A DNA stretch of 64,000 nucleotides from Rikenellaceae bacterium (GCA_015060075.1 SUZE01000001.1:1-64000), one strand, 5' to 3'. Shown: positions 6,487-15,663, counted from the stretch's first letter. Numbers and translations: made by a program. Notes: a model not told the origin generated them from the letters alone.

Positions 6487-8049
6487 ATGAGCGAAATTCA
6501 AAACAAAATCAACAAACTCATCGAGAACCGTGAAACGGCTCGTATGGGTGGTGGCGAGAAGGCTATCGCAAAGCAGCACGAGAAGGGTAAGTTCACTGCT
6601 CGTGAGCGTATTCAGATGTTGCTCGATGAGGGCAGCTTCGAGGAGTTCGACATGTTCGTAACTCACCGTTGCTACGACTTCGGTATGGAGAAGAAGCACA
6701 CTTTCGGTGATGGTGTAGTAACAGGTTATGGTACTATCGATGGTCGCCTCGTCTATGTATTTGCACAGGACTTTACCGTAACAGCAGGTTCGTTGTCGTT
6801 GGCTTTGGCTGACAAGATTTGCAAGGTTATGGATATGGCAATGCGCAACGGCGCACCTTGCATCGGCTTGAACGACTCGGGTGGTGCTCGTATTCAGGAG
6901 GGTGTAAATGCTTTGGCAGGTTACGCTAATATCTTCCAGCGCAATGTGATGTCTTCGGGTGTTATTCCGCAGATTTCGGCAATCTTCGGTCCTTGCGCAG
7001 GTGGTGCAGTTTATTCGCCTGCATTGACCGACTTTATCATCATGAAGAAGAATACCTCGAATATGTTCTTGACAGGTCCGAAGGTTGTTAAGACCGTAAC
7101 CGGTGAGGACGTAACACAGGAGCAATTGGGTGGCGCAGTAGTTCACACCACAAAGTCGGGTGTTGCACAGTTCGCAGTTGATACCGAGGAGGAGGGTATT
7201 GCTTTGATTCGCAAACTCATCTCTTACATGCCACAGAACAATATGGAGGACGCTCCATTGGCAATGTGTACCGACCCTATCGCTCGCTTGGAGGATTCTC
7301 TCAACGAGATTATCCCTGACAACCCTAACCAGGCTTACGATATGTACGATGTTATCAAGGCTATTGTTGATAATGGCGACTACTTGGAGTCGGCTGCTTC
7401 GTACGCTAAGAACATCATCACCTGCTTCGCTCGTTTCAACGGTCAGTCGGTAGGTATCATCGCTAACCAGCCTAAGTTTATGGCAGGTGTGCTCGATATC
7501 AACGCTTCGCGTAAGGCTGCTCGCTTTGTTCGTTTCTGCGATGCATTCAACATTCCACTCGTAACCCTCGTAGATGTTCCTGGATTCTTGCCTGGTACAA
7601 CACAGGAGTATGGTGGCGTTATCACCCACGGTGCAAAGTTGCTCTTCGCATACTGCGAGGCTACTGTACCAAAGGTAACCGTTACATTGCGTAAGGCTTA
7701 CGGTGGTGCATATATCGTGATGTCTTCGAAGCATATCCGTGGCGATATCAACTACGCTTGGCCATCGGCAGAGATTGCCGTTATGGGTGCATCGGGTGCT
7801 GTTGAGGTGTTGCACGCAAAGGCTTTGGCTGAGTTCACTGACCCTGAGGCTAAGGCTAAGTTCGTAGCAGAGAAGGAGCAGGAGTACAAGGATTTGTTCT
7901 CGAACCCTTACAACGCAGCTCGCTACGGCTACATCGATGATGTAATTGAGCCTCGTAACACTCGTTTCCGTATTATCCGTGCTTTGCAGTCGTTGGCAAC
8001 CAAGCGTTTGCAGAACCCTGCTCGTAAGCACTCGAATATTCCATTGTAG
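6487..8049 (+). CDS. mmdA: Methylmalonyl-CoA decarboxylase alpha subunit (carboxyltransferase)
   Basis: Cytoplasmic carboxyltransferase that moves the carboxyl group of methylmalonyl-CoA to the biotin carrier, releasing propionyl-CoA. 520 aa, the standard size for the MmdA/PccB family. It shows the two crotonase-like halves. The N-terminal half has [17 protein letters not shown] and the oxyanion-type [13 protein letters not shown]. The C-terminal half has [21 protein letters not shown] and [20 protein letters not shown]. The downstream membrane beta and gamma subunits and separate biotin carrier argue for decarboxylase rather than ATP-dependent propionyl-CoA carboxylase, since no biotin carboxylase is present. 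Its codon use is strongly biased, as expected of a highly expressed gene. It heads a tight four-gene operon. Confidence 0.95.
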   Translation: MSEIQNKINKLIENRETARMGGGEKAIAKQHEKGKFTARERIQMLLDEGSFEEFDMFVTHRCYDFGMEKKHTFGDGVVTGYGTIDGRLVYVFAQDFTVTAGSLSLALADKICKVMDMAMRNGAPCIGLNDSGGARIQEGVNALAGYANIFQRNVMSSGVIPQISAIFGPCAGGAVYSPALTDFIIMKKNTSNMFLTGPKVVKTVTGEDVTQEQLGGAVVHTTKSGVAQFAVDTEEEGIALIRKLISYMPQNNMEDAPLAMCTDPIARLEDSLNEIIPDNPNQAYDMYDVIKAIVDNGDYLESAASYAKNIITCFARFNGQSVGIIANQPKFMAGVLDINASRKAARFVRFCDAFNIPLVTLVDVPGFLPGTTQEYGGVITHGAKLLFAYCEATVPKVTVTLRKAYGGAYIVMSSKHIRGDINYAWPSAEIAVMGASGAVEVLHAKALAEFTDPEAKAKFVAEKEQEYKDLFSNPYNAARYGYIDDVIEPRNTRFRIIRALQSLATKRLQNPARKHSNIPL

Positions 8050-8075
8050 TCCAAACCGTAAAACAAATTTGAACT

Positions 8076-8432
8076 ATGGATAAATTTGCAAATGTAGGCT
8101 GGCCCGAGATATTGCTAATGGCTGGTGTCGGCTTCTTGATGGTGTTTACCGTACTTGTACTCCTTATCTTTGTGATGAATGGTATGGGTTGGGCGTTTAC
8201 TCGTCAGAAGAAGGTTGCGAAGGTTGCTACAAAGGGAGCTGCTGCTGCCGAGGAGCATGAAGCAATTACCAACCAAGAGATTGCAGCGGCTATTATCACT
8301 GCCTTGAAACTCTACAAGAGCAACTTGCACGACCAGGAGTCGGAGATGATTACTATCCACCGCATCGCTCGTGCATACTCGCCTTGGAGTTCGAAAATTC
8401 ACGGATTGACTCAGATACCTGAGCGTAAATAA
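8076..8432 (+). CDS. Decarboxylase gamma/delta membrane-anchor subunit (OadG family)
   Basis: 118 aa with a single N-terminal membrane segment (about residues 11-36, ILLMAGVGFLMVFTVLVLLIFVM) and an Ala/Glu-rich cytoplasmic tail. This is the layout of OadG/MmdD, which holds the soluble carboxyltransferase against the sodium-pumping beta subunit. The C-terminal half (NQEIAAAIITALKLYKSN, later YSPWSSKIHGL) matches the extended form found in Bacteroidota. It lies 26 bp after mmdA and 22 bp before the biotin-carrier gene. Its identity comes from topology and operon position as much as from sequence. Confidence 0.88.
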   Translation: MDKFANVGWPEILLMAGVGFLMVFTVLVLLIFVMNGMGWAFTRQKKVAKVATKGAAAAEEHEAITNQEIAAAIITALKLYKSNLHDQESEMITIHRIARAYSPWSSKIHGLTQIPERK

Positions 8433-8454
8433 TTTTTAGAGATTTAGAAACGAA

Positions 8455-8913
8455 ATGAAAAAGTATTCATTGACAATCAACGGCAACTCTTACGAAGTTA
8501 AGATTGACGATATTAACGAGGCGTCAACATTGGCGCATGTTACCGTAAATGGTACAAAATACGATGTTGAGATTGCAGGTGGTAAGGCTCCTGTTGCTAA
8601 GAAGCCACAAGTTACCGCTGCTCCTGAGGCTACCGGTCTTTCGGTAACTCCAAAGACCCCTATCGCAACCAAGCCTGCTGCTGCGGCTCCTGCTGCCGGT
8701 GGCTTGAAGGTTGCTTGTCCGCTTCCTGGTACAGTACTCTCTATCAATGTTAAGGAGGGTGACACCGTAGCGGCTGGTCAGACTCTCCTCGTATTGGAGG
8801 CTATGAAGATGGAGAACAACATCGATGCAGAGCGTGGTGGTGTTGTTAAGCAGGTGCTTGTTCAGGCAGGTGCAACTGTAATGGAGGGTGATGTTTTACT
8901 TGTTATTGAGTAG
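8455..8913 (+). CDS. mmdC: Biotin carboxyl carrier subunit of the decarboxylase
   Basis: 152 aa. The N-terminal part (about 1-45) is a small beta domain typical of these carriers, then comes a flexible Ala/Pro-rich linker (about 46-82), then the biotinyl domain. The biotinylation motif EAMKMENN is present, and the lysine between the methionines is the attachment site. Two flanking half-motifs ([17 protein letters not shown] and [14 protein letters not shown]) show the usual quasi-symmetric hammerhead. The carrier shuttles carboxyl groups from the alpha subunit to the membrane subunit. It ends 5 bp before the beta-subunit gene, so the two are certainly cotranscribed. Confidence 0.95.
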   Translation: MKKYSLTINGNSYEVKIDDINEASTLAHVTVNGTKYDVEIAGGKAPVAKKPQVTAAPEATGLSVTPKTPIATKPAAAAPAAGGLKVACPLPGTVLSINVKEGDTVAAGQTLLVLEAMKMENNIDAERGGVVKQVLVQAGATVMEGDVLLVIE

Positions 8914-8918
8914 GCGTT

Positions 8919-10124
8919 ATGATTTCACTATTGCAGTCTAATTTCATTCTCGAAAGTTTGGCAGATTTTGCCACGACTTCGGGATTTGGAGCCTTCTTTG
9001 CACCGGGTGGCTGGAAGTTTGCGGTGATGATTGCACTCGCTTGCTTCCTTCTCTACCTTGCAATTAAGAAGCAGTTTGAACCACTGCTTTTGCTCCCTAT
9101 CGCTTTTGGTATGTTGCTTACTAACCTTCCGGGTGCAGAGATGTTCCACTCGGAGTTGTTTGCAGGCGGTCATGTTCATTGGGATATCTTTGTGGATAAG
9201 GCAGGTCTTATCGACTACCTCTACCTCGGTGTTAAGCTCGGTATCTACCCTTGCTTGATTTTCGTGGGAGTAGGTGCGATGACCGACTTCGGTCCACTTA
9301 TTGCTAATCCAAAGAGCTTCTTGCTCGGTGCTGCGGCGCAGCTCGGTATTTTTGCAACCTTCTTGGGCGCAAAGGCGTTGGGCTTTGAGCCTAACGAGTG
9401 CGGTTCGATTGGTATTATCGGTGGTGCCGATGGTCCTACCTCAATCTTCTTGACCGCGCGTCTTGCTCCGGATTTGTTGGGACCTATTGCTATTGCGGCT
9501 TACTCGTATATGGCCCTCGTTCCTGTGATTCAGCCACCTATTATGAAGGCTCTCACCACCAAGAAGGAGCGTATGATTAAGATGTCGCAGTTGCGTCAGG
9601 TATCGAAGACCGAGAAGATTATCTTCCCTGTTATCATCACTATCATCATCTCGTTGCTTCTCCCATCGGCAGCACCACTCGTCGGTTGCTTGATGCTCGG
9701 TAACTTGATGAAGGAGTGCGGTGTTGTGGACCGTTTGTCGAAGACCGTACAGAACGAGTTGATGAATATAGTTGTCATCTTCCTCGGTATCTCGGTAGGT
9801 GCAACCGCTACTGCGGATTCGTTCCTCAACTTCAAGACACTCGGTATCCTCGTTTTGGGTATTGTAGCATTTAGTTGCGGTACTGCGGGAGGTTTGCTCC
9901 TTGCTAAGTTTATGAACCTCTTCTTGCCGGAGGGTAAGAAGATTAACCCACTTATCGGTTCGGCAGGCGTATCGGCAGTGCCTATGGCGGCCCGTGTATC
10001 GCAGACCGTAGGTCAGAAGGAGAATCCATCGAACTTCCTCCTTATGCACGCTATGGGACCGAATGTAGCGGGTGTGGTAGGTTCGGCGGTGGCAGCAGGA
10101 ATTTTGCTTGCCTTCCTTTCGTAA
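8919..10124 (+). CDS. mmdB: Sodium-translocating decarboxylase beta subunit
   Basis: Inner-membrane protein that decarboxylates carboxybiotin and couples the reaction to export of Na+ ions. 401 aa, about 10-11 membrane helices, the normal length for OadB/GcdB/MmdB. The conserved re-entrant region [16 protein letters not shown] (about 160-176) holds the Asp needed for Na+ coupling. A second conserved region near the end is [15 protein letters not shown]. It ends the operon and is followed by palindromic element copy 4 (10147-10216), which is also the only candidate for a 3' end structure. The ensemble makes a sodium pump driven by the last step of propionate formation. Confidence 0.95.
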   Translation: MISLLQSNFILESLADFATTSGFGAFFAPGGWKFAVMIALACFLLYLAIKKQFEPLLLLPIAFGMLLTNLPGAEMFHSELFAGGHVHWDIFVDKAGLIDYLYLGVKLGIYPCLIFVGVGAMTDFGPLIANPKSFLLGAAAQLGIFATFLGAKALGFEPNECGSIGIIGGADGPTSIFLTARLAPDLLGPIAIAAYSYMALVPVIQPPIMKALTTKKERMIKMSQLRQVSKTEKIIFPVIITIIISLLLPSAAPLVGCLMLGNLMKECGVVDRLSKTVQNELMNIVVIFLGISVGATATADSFLNFKTLGILVLGIVAFSCGTAGGLLLAKFMNLFLPEGKKINPLIGSAGVSAVPMAARVSQTVGQKENPSNFLLMHAMGPNVAGVVGSAVAAGILLAFLS

Positions 10125-10146
10125 AAACCATTTTATAGGGCAACTA

Positions 10147-10216
10147 TTGCGTTGCTCTGCGATAATCCGCTTGCTCATTTACGCTTAGTAAACTGCGCAA
10201 GCGGATTTCTTGTGCG
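10147..10216 (+). repeat. Palindromic element, copy downstream of mmdB
   Basis: Inverted repeat with perfect arms AATCCGCTTG (10164-10173) and CAAGCGGATT (10198-10207), the internal loop TCA/CTGC closed by GC/GC, and a tip stem TTTAC/GTAAA with loop GCTTA. The tip sequence is wholly different from copies 1-3 but still paired. Confidence 0.85.
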
Positions 10217-10336
10217 CCTTATATTTGCCTCTCTAAAATGATTTTTAGTGATATTTTTACACCCCACTCTCGTCTTTTGTCTCTCATCTCTCGTCTAGTG
10301 GTATAATAACTTGTTGAAAACCTCCCCATTTTGCTA

Positions 10337-10367
10337 TTGCATATATCGAAGATTTTGCATATATTTG
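10337..10367 (+). promoter_or_regulatory. Promoter abutting the malQ start codon
   Basis: TTG (10337-10339), 20 bases, TATATTTG (10360-10367). Only four bases separate the -7 element from the ATG at 10372, so the transcript would have almost no leader. Confidence 0.7.
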
Positions 10368-10371
10368 AGTT

Positions 10372-12786
10372 ATGAAAGCAACGATTAAACTTCACTACCG
10401 CACCACCGAGGGTGCTAAACTGCAAATTGTGCCTGCCGAGGGCAAGGCTACCGCTATGCGTCATGAGGAGGGCGACTTTTGGAGTACCGATATTGAACTC
10501 CATTCCGACCGACCTTTTCGCTACTCCTACCGTGTTGTCGAGGGGCGACATACTCTTCGTACCGAGTATGGCGAGGGGCATCTGCTGACCGAAATTGCGG
10601 GTTGTAGGGAGGTTGAGGTGTTGGACCATTGGCACGATGAGCCACAAAACAGGACACTCTACTCCTCGATGTTTCGTCAGAGCATATTTGCCCGTGCCAT
10701 AGAGCCGCAACCGTTAATGATAGGTGCTACGCACTATATCGAGGTTGAGGCGGCTCTTGCACCTACCGAGCGATTGGCTCTGCTTGGCTCTACCGAGGTG
10801 TTGGGCGAGTGGAACACCGCAAAGGTGCAACCGATGCGCTATCTTGGCAACTATCGCTGGGGTGTTGCCTTGGGGGAGCGAGATGGTGCAGAGTATAAAT
10901 TTGTGGTGACAACCGCTTCGGGCGAGTTTTTGCGATGGGAGCAGGGTGAAAATAGAGTCCTGCCGGCAAGTGACAAGTTGCATTTGACTTTCGGCTTGCG
11001 TTTGCGTGATGAGGTGCAGTGGCATGGTGCAGGCGTTGCAGTTCCCGTATTCTCACTGCGTTCGGAGCAGAGCTTTGGCGTGGGAGAATTTGCCGACCTG
11101 CAACTCTTGGGCGATTGGTGTGCCAAGACAGGACAGCGTATTATCCAGATATTACCCGTAAACGATACTTCGATGTCGTTCTCGTGGTACGACTCCTACC
11201 CTTATAATACCGTTTCGAGTTTCGCTTTACACCCACTCTATATCCGTTTGAGCGATGTGGGCTACCTGCGTGGCGAGGCTGATAGAGCCGAAATGGAGGC
11301 GTTGCAGGAGGAACTTAATTCGTTGCCCGACCTCGATTATGAGCGTGTCGTAAAGGCGAAGATGATGTATCTGCGCAAGTTGTACGAGCAGTTGGGCGCA
11401 CGCTGTATGGAGAGTAAATCGTTCCGCGACTTCGAGAAGCGTAACCGTGAGTGGTTGATGCCGTATGCGGTGTTCTCGGTGTTGCGCGATAAATATGGCA
11501 CAGCGAACTTCGAGGAGTGGAAGACCTTTACAAAGTATGCCGAGAAGCGTTGTGCAGCCTTTGCCGAGCGCAACGAGAAGGAGGTGGGATTCTACTACTA
11601 TGTGCAGTATCATCTCGACCGCCAATTGCGCAAGGTGCGTGACTATCTCCACTCAAAGGGGGTGGTGTTGAAGGGCGACCTCCCGATTGGCGTATCGCGC
11701 ACAAGTGTCGATGTTTGGCAAAATCCTGAATTGTTCGATGTGCGCTCTTCGGCTGGCGCTCCGCCTGATGACTTCTCGGCTGAGGGGCAGAATTGGGGCT
11801 TTCCGATATATAATTGGGATAAGATGGCGGAGAATGACTACGCTTGGTGGCGTGCTCGCTTTGCCAAGATGGCGGACTACTTCGATGCCTACCGTATAGA
11901 CCATATTCTCGGTTTCTTCCGCATCTGGGCTGTCCCTGAGTGTGCCAAAAATGCACTGCTTGGAGCATTTGCGCCATCGTTGCCATATTCGGCTTCTGAG
12001 ATTAGATGCGAGGGATTCGACTTTGACGAGGAGCGCGATGTGGCGCACGATTTAACCGATGATAATGTGCTGTGGTTGGCGCATGGAGAGGGCTTTGTGC
12101 CTCGTATCTCGCCATTTACGACCGAAAACTTCAAGACTCTGCCAAAGGCTCAACAACAAGCCTTTGTGCGCCTGCACGACAACTTCTACTACAAACGCCA
12201 TAACACTTTTTGGGGCGTGACGGGAGCAGAGCGATTGGCGAAACTTACCGCTTCGACACCAATGTTGGCGTGTGGCGAGGATTTGGGAATGATACCGGCT
12301 TGCGTACCGCAGGTTATGCACGAGGAGCAGATTCTCTCACTCGAAATTGAGCGTATGCCAAAGGAGTATAGTGTGCGTGTGGGTGATGTTTTGCGCAACC
12401 CTTATTTGTCAGTCTGCTCGACCTCTACGCATGATATGTCACCACTCCGTTTGTGGTGGCGTGATGAGGCGGAGCGTCAATACTACTTCGAGAAGGTGTT
12501 GGGCTTGGAGGGTGATGCTCCTGCGGAGGCTACTGCGGAGTTGTGCGAGAAGATTGTTGCTCGCCACCTCGCATCGCCTTCGATGCTTACGATACTGCCT
12601 TTGCAGGATTGGTTGTCGTTGTCGGAGGAGTTGCGCAGTGACGATATCGAGCGTGAACGCATCAATATCCCAGCCGTAGCGCACCACTATTGGCGTTACC
12701 GCATGCACCTACCATTAGAAAAATTGCTCGTAGCAGGCGACTATAACGAAAAGATTAAGTTGCTGATTGCTTCTGCAAAAAGATAA
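10372..12786 (+). CDS. malQ: 4-alpha-glucanotransferase with N-terminal starch-binding domains
   Basis: Transfers alpha-1,4-glucan segments between maltodextrins (amylomaltase, GH77), normally in the cytoplasm, for use of starch or glycogen breakdown products. 804 aa. Two CBM20-like beta domains (about 1-105 and 115-215, the second with LLGSTEVLGEWN) precede the GH77 barrel, which starts near HGAGVAVPVFSLRSEQSFGVGEF. Barrel motifs include GQRIIQILPVNDT, the nucleophile strand FDAYRIDHILGFFRIW (Asp within YRIDH), ACGEDLGMIP (acid/base Glu) and STHDMSPLRLWW. CBM20-GH77 fusions are the usual form in Bacteroidota. No signal peptide is present. The upstream promoter leaves at most a 2-4 base leader. 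If translation began downstream, the next in-frame Met is residue 29, which would cut into the first CBM20 domain. Confidence 0.95.
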   Translation: MKATIKLHYRTTEGAKLQIVPAEGKATAMRHEEGDFWSTDIELHSDRPFRYSYRVVEGRHTLRTEYGEGHLLTEIAGCREVEVLDHWHDEPQNRTLYSSMFRQSIFARAIEPQPLMIGATHYIEVEAALAPTERLALLGSTEVLGEWNTAKVQPMRYLGNYRWGVALGERDGAEYKFVVTTASGEFLRWEQGENRVLPASDKLHLTFGLRLRDEVQWHGAGVAVPVFSLRSEQSFGVGEFADLQLLGDWCAKTGQRIIQILPVNDTSMSFSWYDSYPYNTVSSFALHPLYIRLSDVGYLRGEADRAEMEALQEELNSLPDLDYERVVKAKMMYLRKLYEQLGARCMESKSFRDFEKRNREWLMPYAVFSVLRDKYGTANFEEWKTFTKYAEKRCAAFAERNEKEVGFYYYVQYHLDRQLRKVRDYLHSKGVVLKGDLPIGVSRTSVDVWQNPELFDVRSSAGAPPDDFSAEGQNWGFPIYNWDKMAENDYAWWRARFAKMADYFDAYRIDHILGFFRIWAVPECAKNALLGAFAPSLPYSASEIRCEGFDFDEERDVAHDLTDDNVLWLAHGEGFVPRISPFTTENFKTLPKAQQQAFVRLHDNFYYKRHNTFWGVTGAERLAKLTASTPMLACGEDLGMIPACVPQVMHEEQILSLEIERMPKEYSVRVGDVLRNPYLSVCSTSTHDMSPLRLWWRDEAERQYYFEKVLGLEGDAPAEATAELCEKIVARHLASPSMLTILPLQDWLSLSEELRSDDIERERINIPAVAHHYWRYRMHLPLEKLLVAGDYNEKIKLLIASAKR

Positions 12787-12794
12787 GCTAATAG

Positions 12795-13322
12795 CTATAT
12801 GTTTTCTTGCGTGTCGTGTGGCTTTATGTAGCCCTCGACACGCTTGATTATATCGCTGCGCTCCTCGCAGGAGATATAGTATTTGTCGCCGTCAATATCG
12901 GTAATCTCCACAAACTTACCCCAGCGTGAGGCGTAGATATGCACAAACTCCATCGTGCGGAGATTTAAGAAGCGCCCATAGTGACCAAAGAAACCCAATG
13001 CCCCGAAAATCGGCAGACAAGCATTCATTTCCCGTTTTTCGACTTTGCGGATATTGGCAATGTCTTCGTATGCGAGCGTTGTGTCTTCGGCTATGCACTG
13101 TATTTCGATACCCTCTTCATCGACCACTATTCGGCGAGGAATAGAGAGTACCATCAACGCCAATACCGCCAATATCAGCGATATAAACCACGCCGAGATA
13201 TATCCGCCCTCATAGATAAATGCCAACAGGACCGACACTCCAACAAAGAGTAGTATATATATTATGGAACTATATATAATTTTGCGTCCTAACTTATACC
13301 TATATATTCTCTCCTTCTCCAC
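12795..13322 (-). CDS. Membrane protein with a bacterial PH-like domain, unknown function
   Basis: 175 aa. Two adjacent membrane helices (about residues 15-34 and 42-60) are followed by a soluble domain starting at RRIVVDEEGIEIQCI. Alternating strands and the pattern LAYEDIANIRKVEKRE ... KFVEITDIDGDKYYISCE resemble small bacterial PH (bPH/DUF304-like) domains, which often sit behind paired membrane helices. The function is unknown. Its ATG lies inside the 3' end of ispD (23-bp overlap), so it is downstream in the same transcript. It converges on malQ with an 8-bp gap and no terminator between them. Confidence 0.6.
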   Translation of the reverse strand: MEKERIYRYKLGRKIIYSSIIYILLFVGVSVLLAFIYEGGYISAWFISLILAVLALMVLSIPRRIVVDEEGIEIQCIAEDTTLAYEDIANIRKVEKREMNACLPIFGALGFFGHYGRFLNLRTMEFVHIYASRWGKFVEITDIDGDKYYISCEERSDIIKRVEGYIKPHDTQENI

Positions 13323-14022
13323 AGTTTTCCGTTTTCCGTTTTCCGTTCTCCGTTTTTGCTATCGTTTCTGCGACAACCAAATCATCGGGTGTCGTAATCT
13401 TGATGTTAGTATATTCACCTTCGCACAGAGCAATCTTCTCACCTGAATATTCGACTACCGAAGCGTCATCGGTAAATTCGTTACGGAACTCGGTGTCGTA
13501 GGCGGCACGCAAAATGGGTGCTGCGAAAATCTGCGGTGTCTGCACAATGCGAAGTGGCGTGCGGTCTATAATATGTGAGCCATCGCCATCAACCATACGA
13601 TACGAGTCTACCGCCTTCACGACAGGTATTGCTGCACCATTTTCGGCGGCGCAAGCGACCGTGCGAAGTATTAACTCCTTCGATGCAAAGGGACGAACAC
13701 CATCTTGCACGGCGATTAAATCTACCGCATCGCTCAACGCCTCGATACCGTTGCGGACAGAATGGAAGCGCTCCTCGCCACCCTCGACTACGGAGTGCTT
13801 TGCAACCTCGAAACGAGCCGAAAAATTCTTCCAGAACTCAATGTATTCGGCAGGCAATACGACCACAATGCGTGATGTCGGCAGAGCCTTGCGGAAGGCA
13901 TTTATCGTGCGAGCCAAAATCGGTTCGCCACCCACAAGCGAGAACTGCTTGGGGAGTGCGCCACCCATGCGCTTGCCACTACCTCCGGCAACTATTATCA
14001 CTCCTACTCTTGGTTGTTCCAT
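13300..14022 (-). CDS. ispD: 2-C-methyl-D-erythritol 4-phosphate cytidylyltransferase
   Basis: Third step of the MEP isoprenoid pathway: it joins CTP and MEP to form CDP-ME. 240 aa. The nucleotide-binding start VGVIIVAGGSGKRMGG...PKQF (residues 7-26) is diagnostic, followed by AVQDGVRPF (metal-binding Asp), the TPQIF strand and TDDASVVE near the end. The conserved fold ends near TTPDDLVVAETIAK. The last 17 residues (TENGKRKTENCGEGENI) are an extension encoded by a near-tandem repeat (13324-13357) in the DNA. It overlaps the PH-like gene by 23 bp and the preceding flavin-fold gene by 19 bp, so all three are one transcript. Confidence 0.95.
   Translation of the reverse strand: MEQPRVGVIIVAGGSGKRMGGALPKQFSLVGGEPILARTINAFRKALPTSRIVVVLPAEYIEFWKNFSARFEVAKHSVVEGGEERFHSVRNGIEALSDAVDLIAVQDGVRPFASKELILRTVACAAENGAAIPVVKAVDSYRMVDGDGSHIIDRTPLRIVQTPQIFAAPILRAAYDTEFRNEFTDDASVVEYSGEKIALCEGEYTNIKITTPDDLVVAETIAKTENGKRKTENCGEGENI
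13324..13357. repeat. Near-tandem TTTTCCG repeat inside the ispD 3' end
   Basis: Four copies of TTTTCCG(T/C) in a row, read on the minus strand as CGGAAAA. The same unit appears between genes at 34660 and 45743. Here it codes for the KTENGKRKTEN tail of IspD. Confidence 0.75.
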
Positions 14023-14420
14023 ATCAACTTCTTTCCGAAACCGAGCGTGTTGTCGGTCAATTTTATAAATGTTGGCGTTACTGCCCAGATGTTCAGCGGT
14101 GCAACGGCTGCAAAGGGAAAACGCTTGATATATTTCGCCTTGTCGCTCTCGTCACCTCGCTCTGCTACGCCACATATCTGCGCCCCCTGCACTTTGCCTA
14201 CAATGCGTGTTTCAAGGGTTATGCCGATGGCAACCTTTGCATTCTGCAACATCTCTTGCGCATGGCGGGTGGTATCGTCAGAGGTAAAAATCAGTCGATT
14301 GCGCTCCTTGTCGTAGGCGTAGAAACAAGCGGCACAATATGGCTCGCCCTCGCTCGAAACGGTTGCGAGAGTGAGGACATGATGTCGCTTTATGAAATCT
14401 ACAATGCGCTTTTCGACCAT
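14004..14420 (-). CDS. Pyridoxamine 5'-phosphate oxidase-fold protein
   Basis: 138 aa, a complete split-barrel flavin-binding fold. RIVDFIKRHHVLTLATVSSEGEPYCAACFYAYD is the first barrel half, LIFTSDDTTRHAQEMLQNAKVAIGI is the typical stretch following the flavin-binding loop, and GAQICGVAE the next strand. Members bind FMN, F420 or heme, and many small ones have no assigned substrate. It resembles the YhbP-like subgroup, which lacks the extra residues of true PNP oxidase, so synthesis of pyridoxal phosphate should not be assumed. It overlaps ispD by 19 bp and follows the M23 peptidase gene by 7 bp on the minus strand. Confidence 0.8.
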   Translation of the reverse strand: MVEKRIVDFIKRHHVLTLATVSSEGEPYCAACFYAYDKERNRLIFTSDDTTRHAQEMLQNAKVAIGITLETRIVGKVQGAQICGVAERGDESDKAKYIKRFPFAAVAPLNIWAVTPTFIKLTDNTLGFGKKLIWNNQE

Positions 14421-14427
14421 CTCCGAA

Positions 14428-15663
14428 CTAAATGTTTTCGAGATTTGTAACCTTCATCGAATCGGGTACTTCGCCATTCAGCTCCGCCATAATACGCTCC
14501 TTGACCTTGTCGAATCGCTCCTTGTTATCTTTCGAGATAGGCTCGGTAGGTTTCTGTGGAACTTTCAACGGGTTGATAGGTGTTGAACCTTTCCACAAAC
14601 GGAAGTCGAGGTGCGGACCTGTCGAACGACCTGTGCTACCGACATAACCGATAACTTGACCTTGCGATACACGTGCTCCGACTTTTATGCCTTTGGCAAA
14701 GCCTCGCAGGTGGAGATAACCCGAAGAGAGGTTGCCCGGGTGCTTGATTTTAAGCATATTGCCGGCAGCCTTGTCATACGATTTCTTGGTGACGGTGCCA
14801 TCTGCCACAGCACGAACAGGTGTACCCATCGGTGCAGCATAATCGACTCCGTGGTGAGGGCGATACTTCTTCAACACGGGGTGAAGTCGGGCGTGTGAGA
14901 ACTTCGATGATATTCGGGTGAATTTCAGCGGAGCCTTCAAGAGTTGCTTGCGCAGAGAGCCTCCGTCCTCCTCCCAATATTGCAATCTGCCACCCTGCTC
15001 GAAAGGTATGGCGTAGATATCTTTGCCTCGATGGGTGAACTTCGCACCCCAAACACGACCTATACCGACCGAAAGGGTGTCGATGAACTTTTCATCGTAG
15101 ATTACGGTGAAGCGGTCACCCTCCTGAATGCCGAAGAAATCGACTGTCCACTGGTATATATCCTCCATCTCCGAAGCGAGCGAGTAGGGTAGTTGTGCCT
15201 CCATTATCGCACCCCAAAGCGAGGAGGATATTACGGCAGTACTCTTCTTGCGGCGAATTTCGACCTCTCGTTGTCCCTCACGCACCGCCACCGAGTCGCC
15301 CACAAAGGCAAATACAACATAATCGACAAGGTTTTTTTCGTAAACCAGGTAGTCGAGATTTACCGCTGTGGAGTCTTGGCGGGTGAATGCGGTATAGTGA
15401 CTGCCGGCACGGATTGTGCGCAGTGGGCAAATATCCTTTGTCAGTTGGTCAAGGCGCAGAACTTTCTGCGTTCCGATGCCGTACTCACCGAGAATCTTAC
15501 TCCATGAATCGCCTCTCTCAACGGTTTTGCGTTCGAGGGTGTAGTTGTCGGCGTTGATACCGAATACAATATTCTCCTTCTTCTGCTCTGTTCGCTTGGA
15601 GGAGCAGGCGGTAAACGGTGCGATAATAAGAATCGCCAATATGGTGTATAAAATCTGTTTCAT
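14428..15663 (-). CDS. M23-family murein endopeptidase, lipoprotein
   Basis: Envelope peptidoglycan hydrolase of the LytM type. The start is set at 15663 because it gives a lipoprotein signal (MKQILYTILAILIIAPFTAC) and because the promoter (15669-15699) rules out the longer frame. Before the catalytic domain lie a LysM-like or OapA-like region (SWSKILGEYGIGTQKVLRL) and a helical and beta linker. The M23 domain (about residues 270-390) has the zinc motifs HHGVDYAAPMG (first His and Asp) and HLDFRL (second His-x-His type) with GYLHLRGF between them. All ligands are present, so it should be active. 411 aa is typical for MepM-like proteins. Confidence 0.92.
   Translation of the reverse strand: MKQILYTILAILIIAPFTACSSKRTEQKKENIVFGINADNYTLERKTVERGDSWSKILGEYGIGTQKVLRLDQLTKDICPLRTIRAGSHYTAFTRQDSTAVNLDYLVYEKNLVDYVVFAFVGDSVAVREGQREVEIRRKKSTAVISSSLWGAIMEAQLPYSLASEMEDIYQWTVDFFGIQEGDRFTVIYDEKFIDTLSVGIGRVWGAKFTHRGKDIYAIPFEQGGRLQYWEEDGGSLRKQLLKAPLKFTRISSKFSHARLHPVLKKYRPHHGVDYAAPMGTPVRAVADGTVTKKSYDKAAGNMLKIKHPGNLSSGYLHLRGFAKGIKVGARVSQGQVIGYVGSTGRSTGPHLDFRLWKGSTPINPLKVPQKPTEPISKDNKERFDKVKERIMAELNGEVPDSMKVTNLENI

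Noticed and set aside
6442..8031. Long minus-strand open frame (529 codons) opposite mmdA
   Set aside because: It is a shadow of the strongly biased codon use of mmdA. The product is low-complexity Leu/Cys/Thr-rich without domains. The same applies to the long antisense frames at 29906-31150 and 48835-49956.
14004..14420. Assignment as pyridoxamine-phosphate oxidase (pdxH) next to ispD, given pdxB in the window
   Set aside because: The protein is shorter than PdxH and lacks its C-terminal substrate segment. Only the shared fold is supported.
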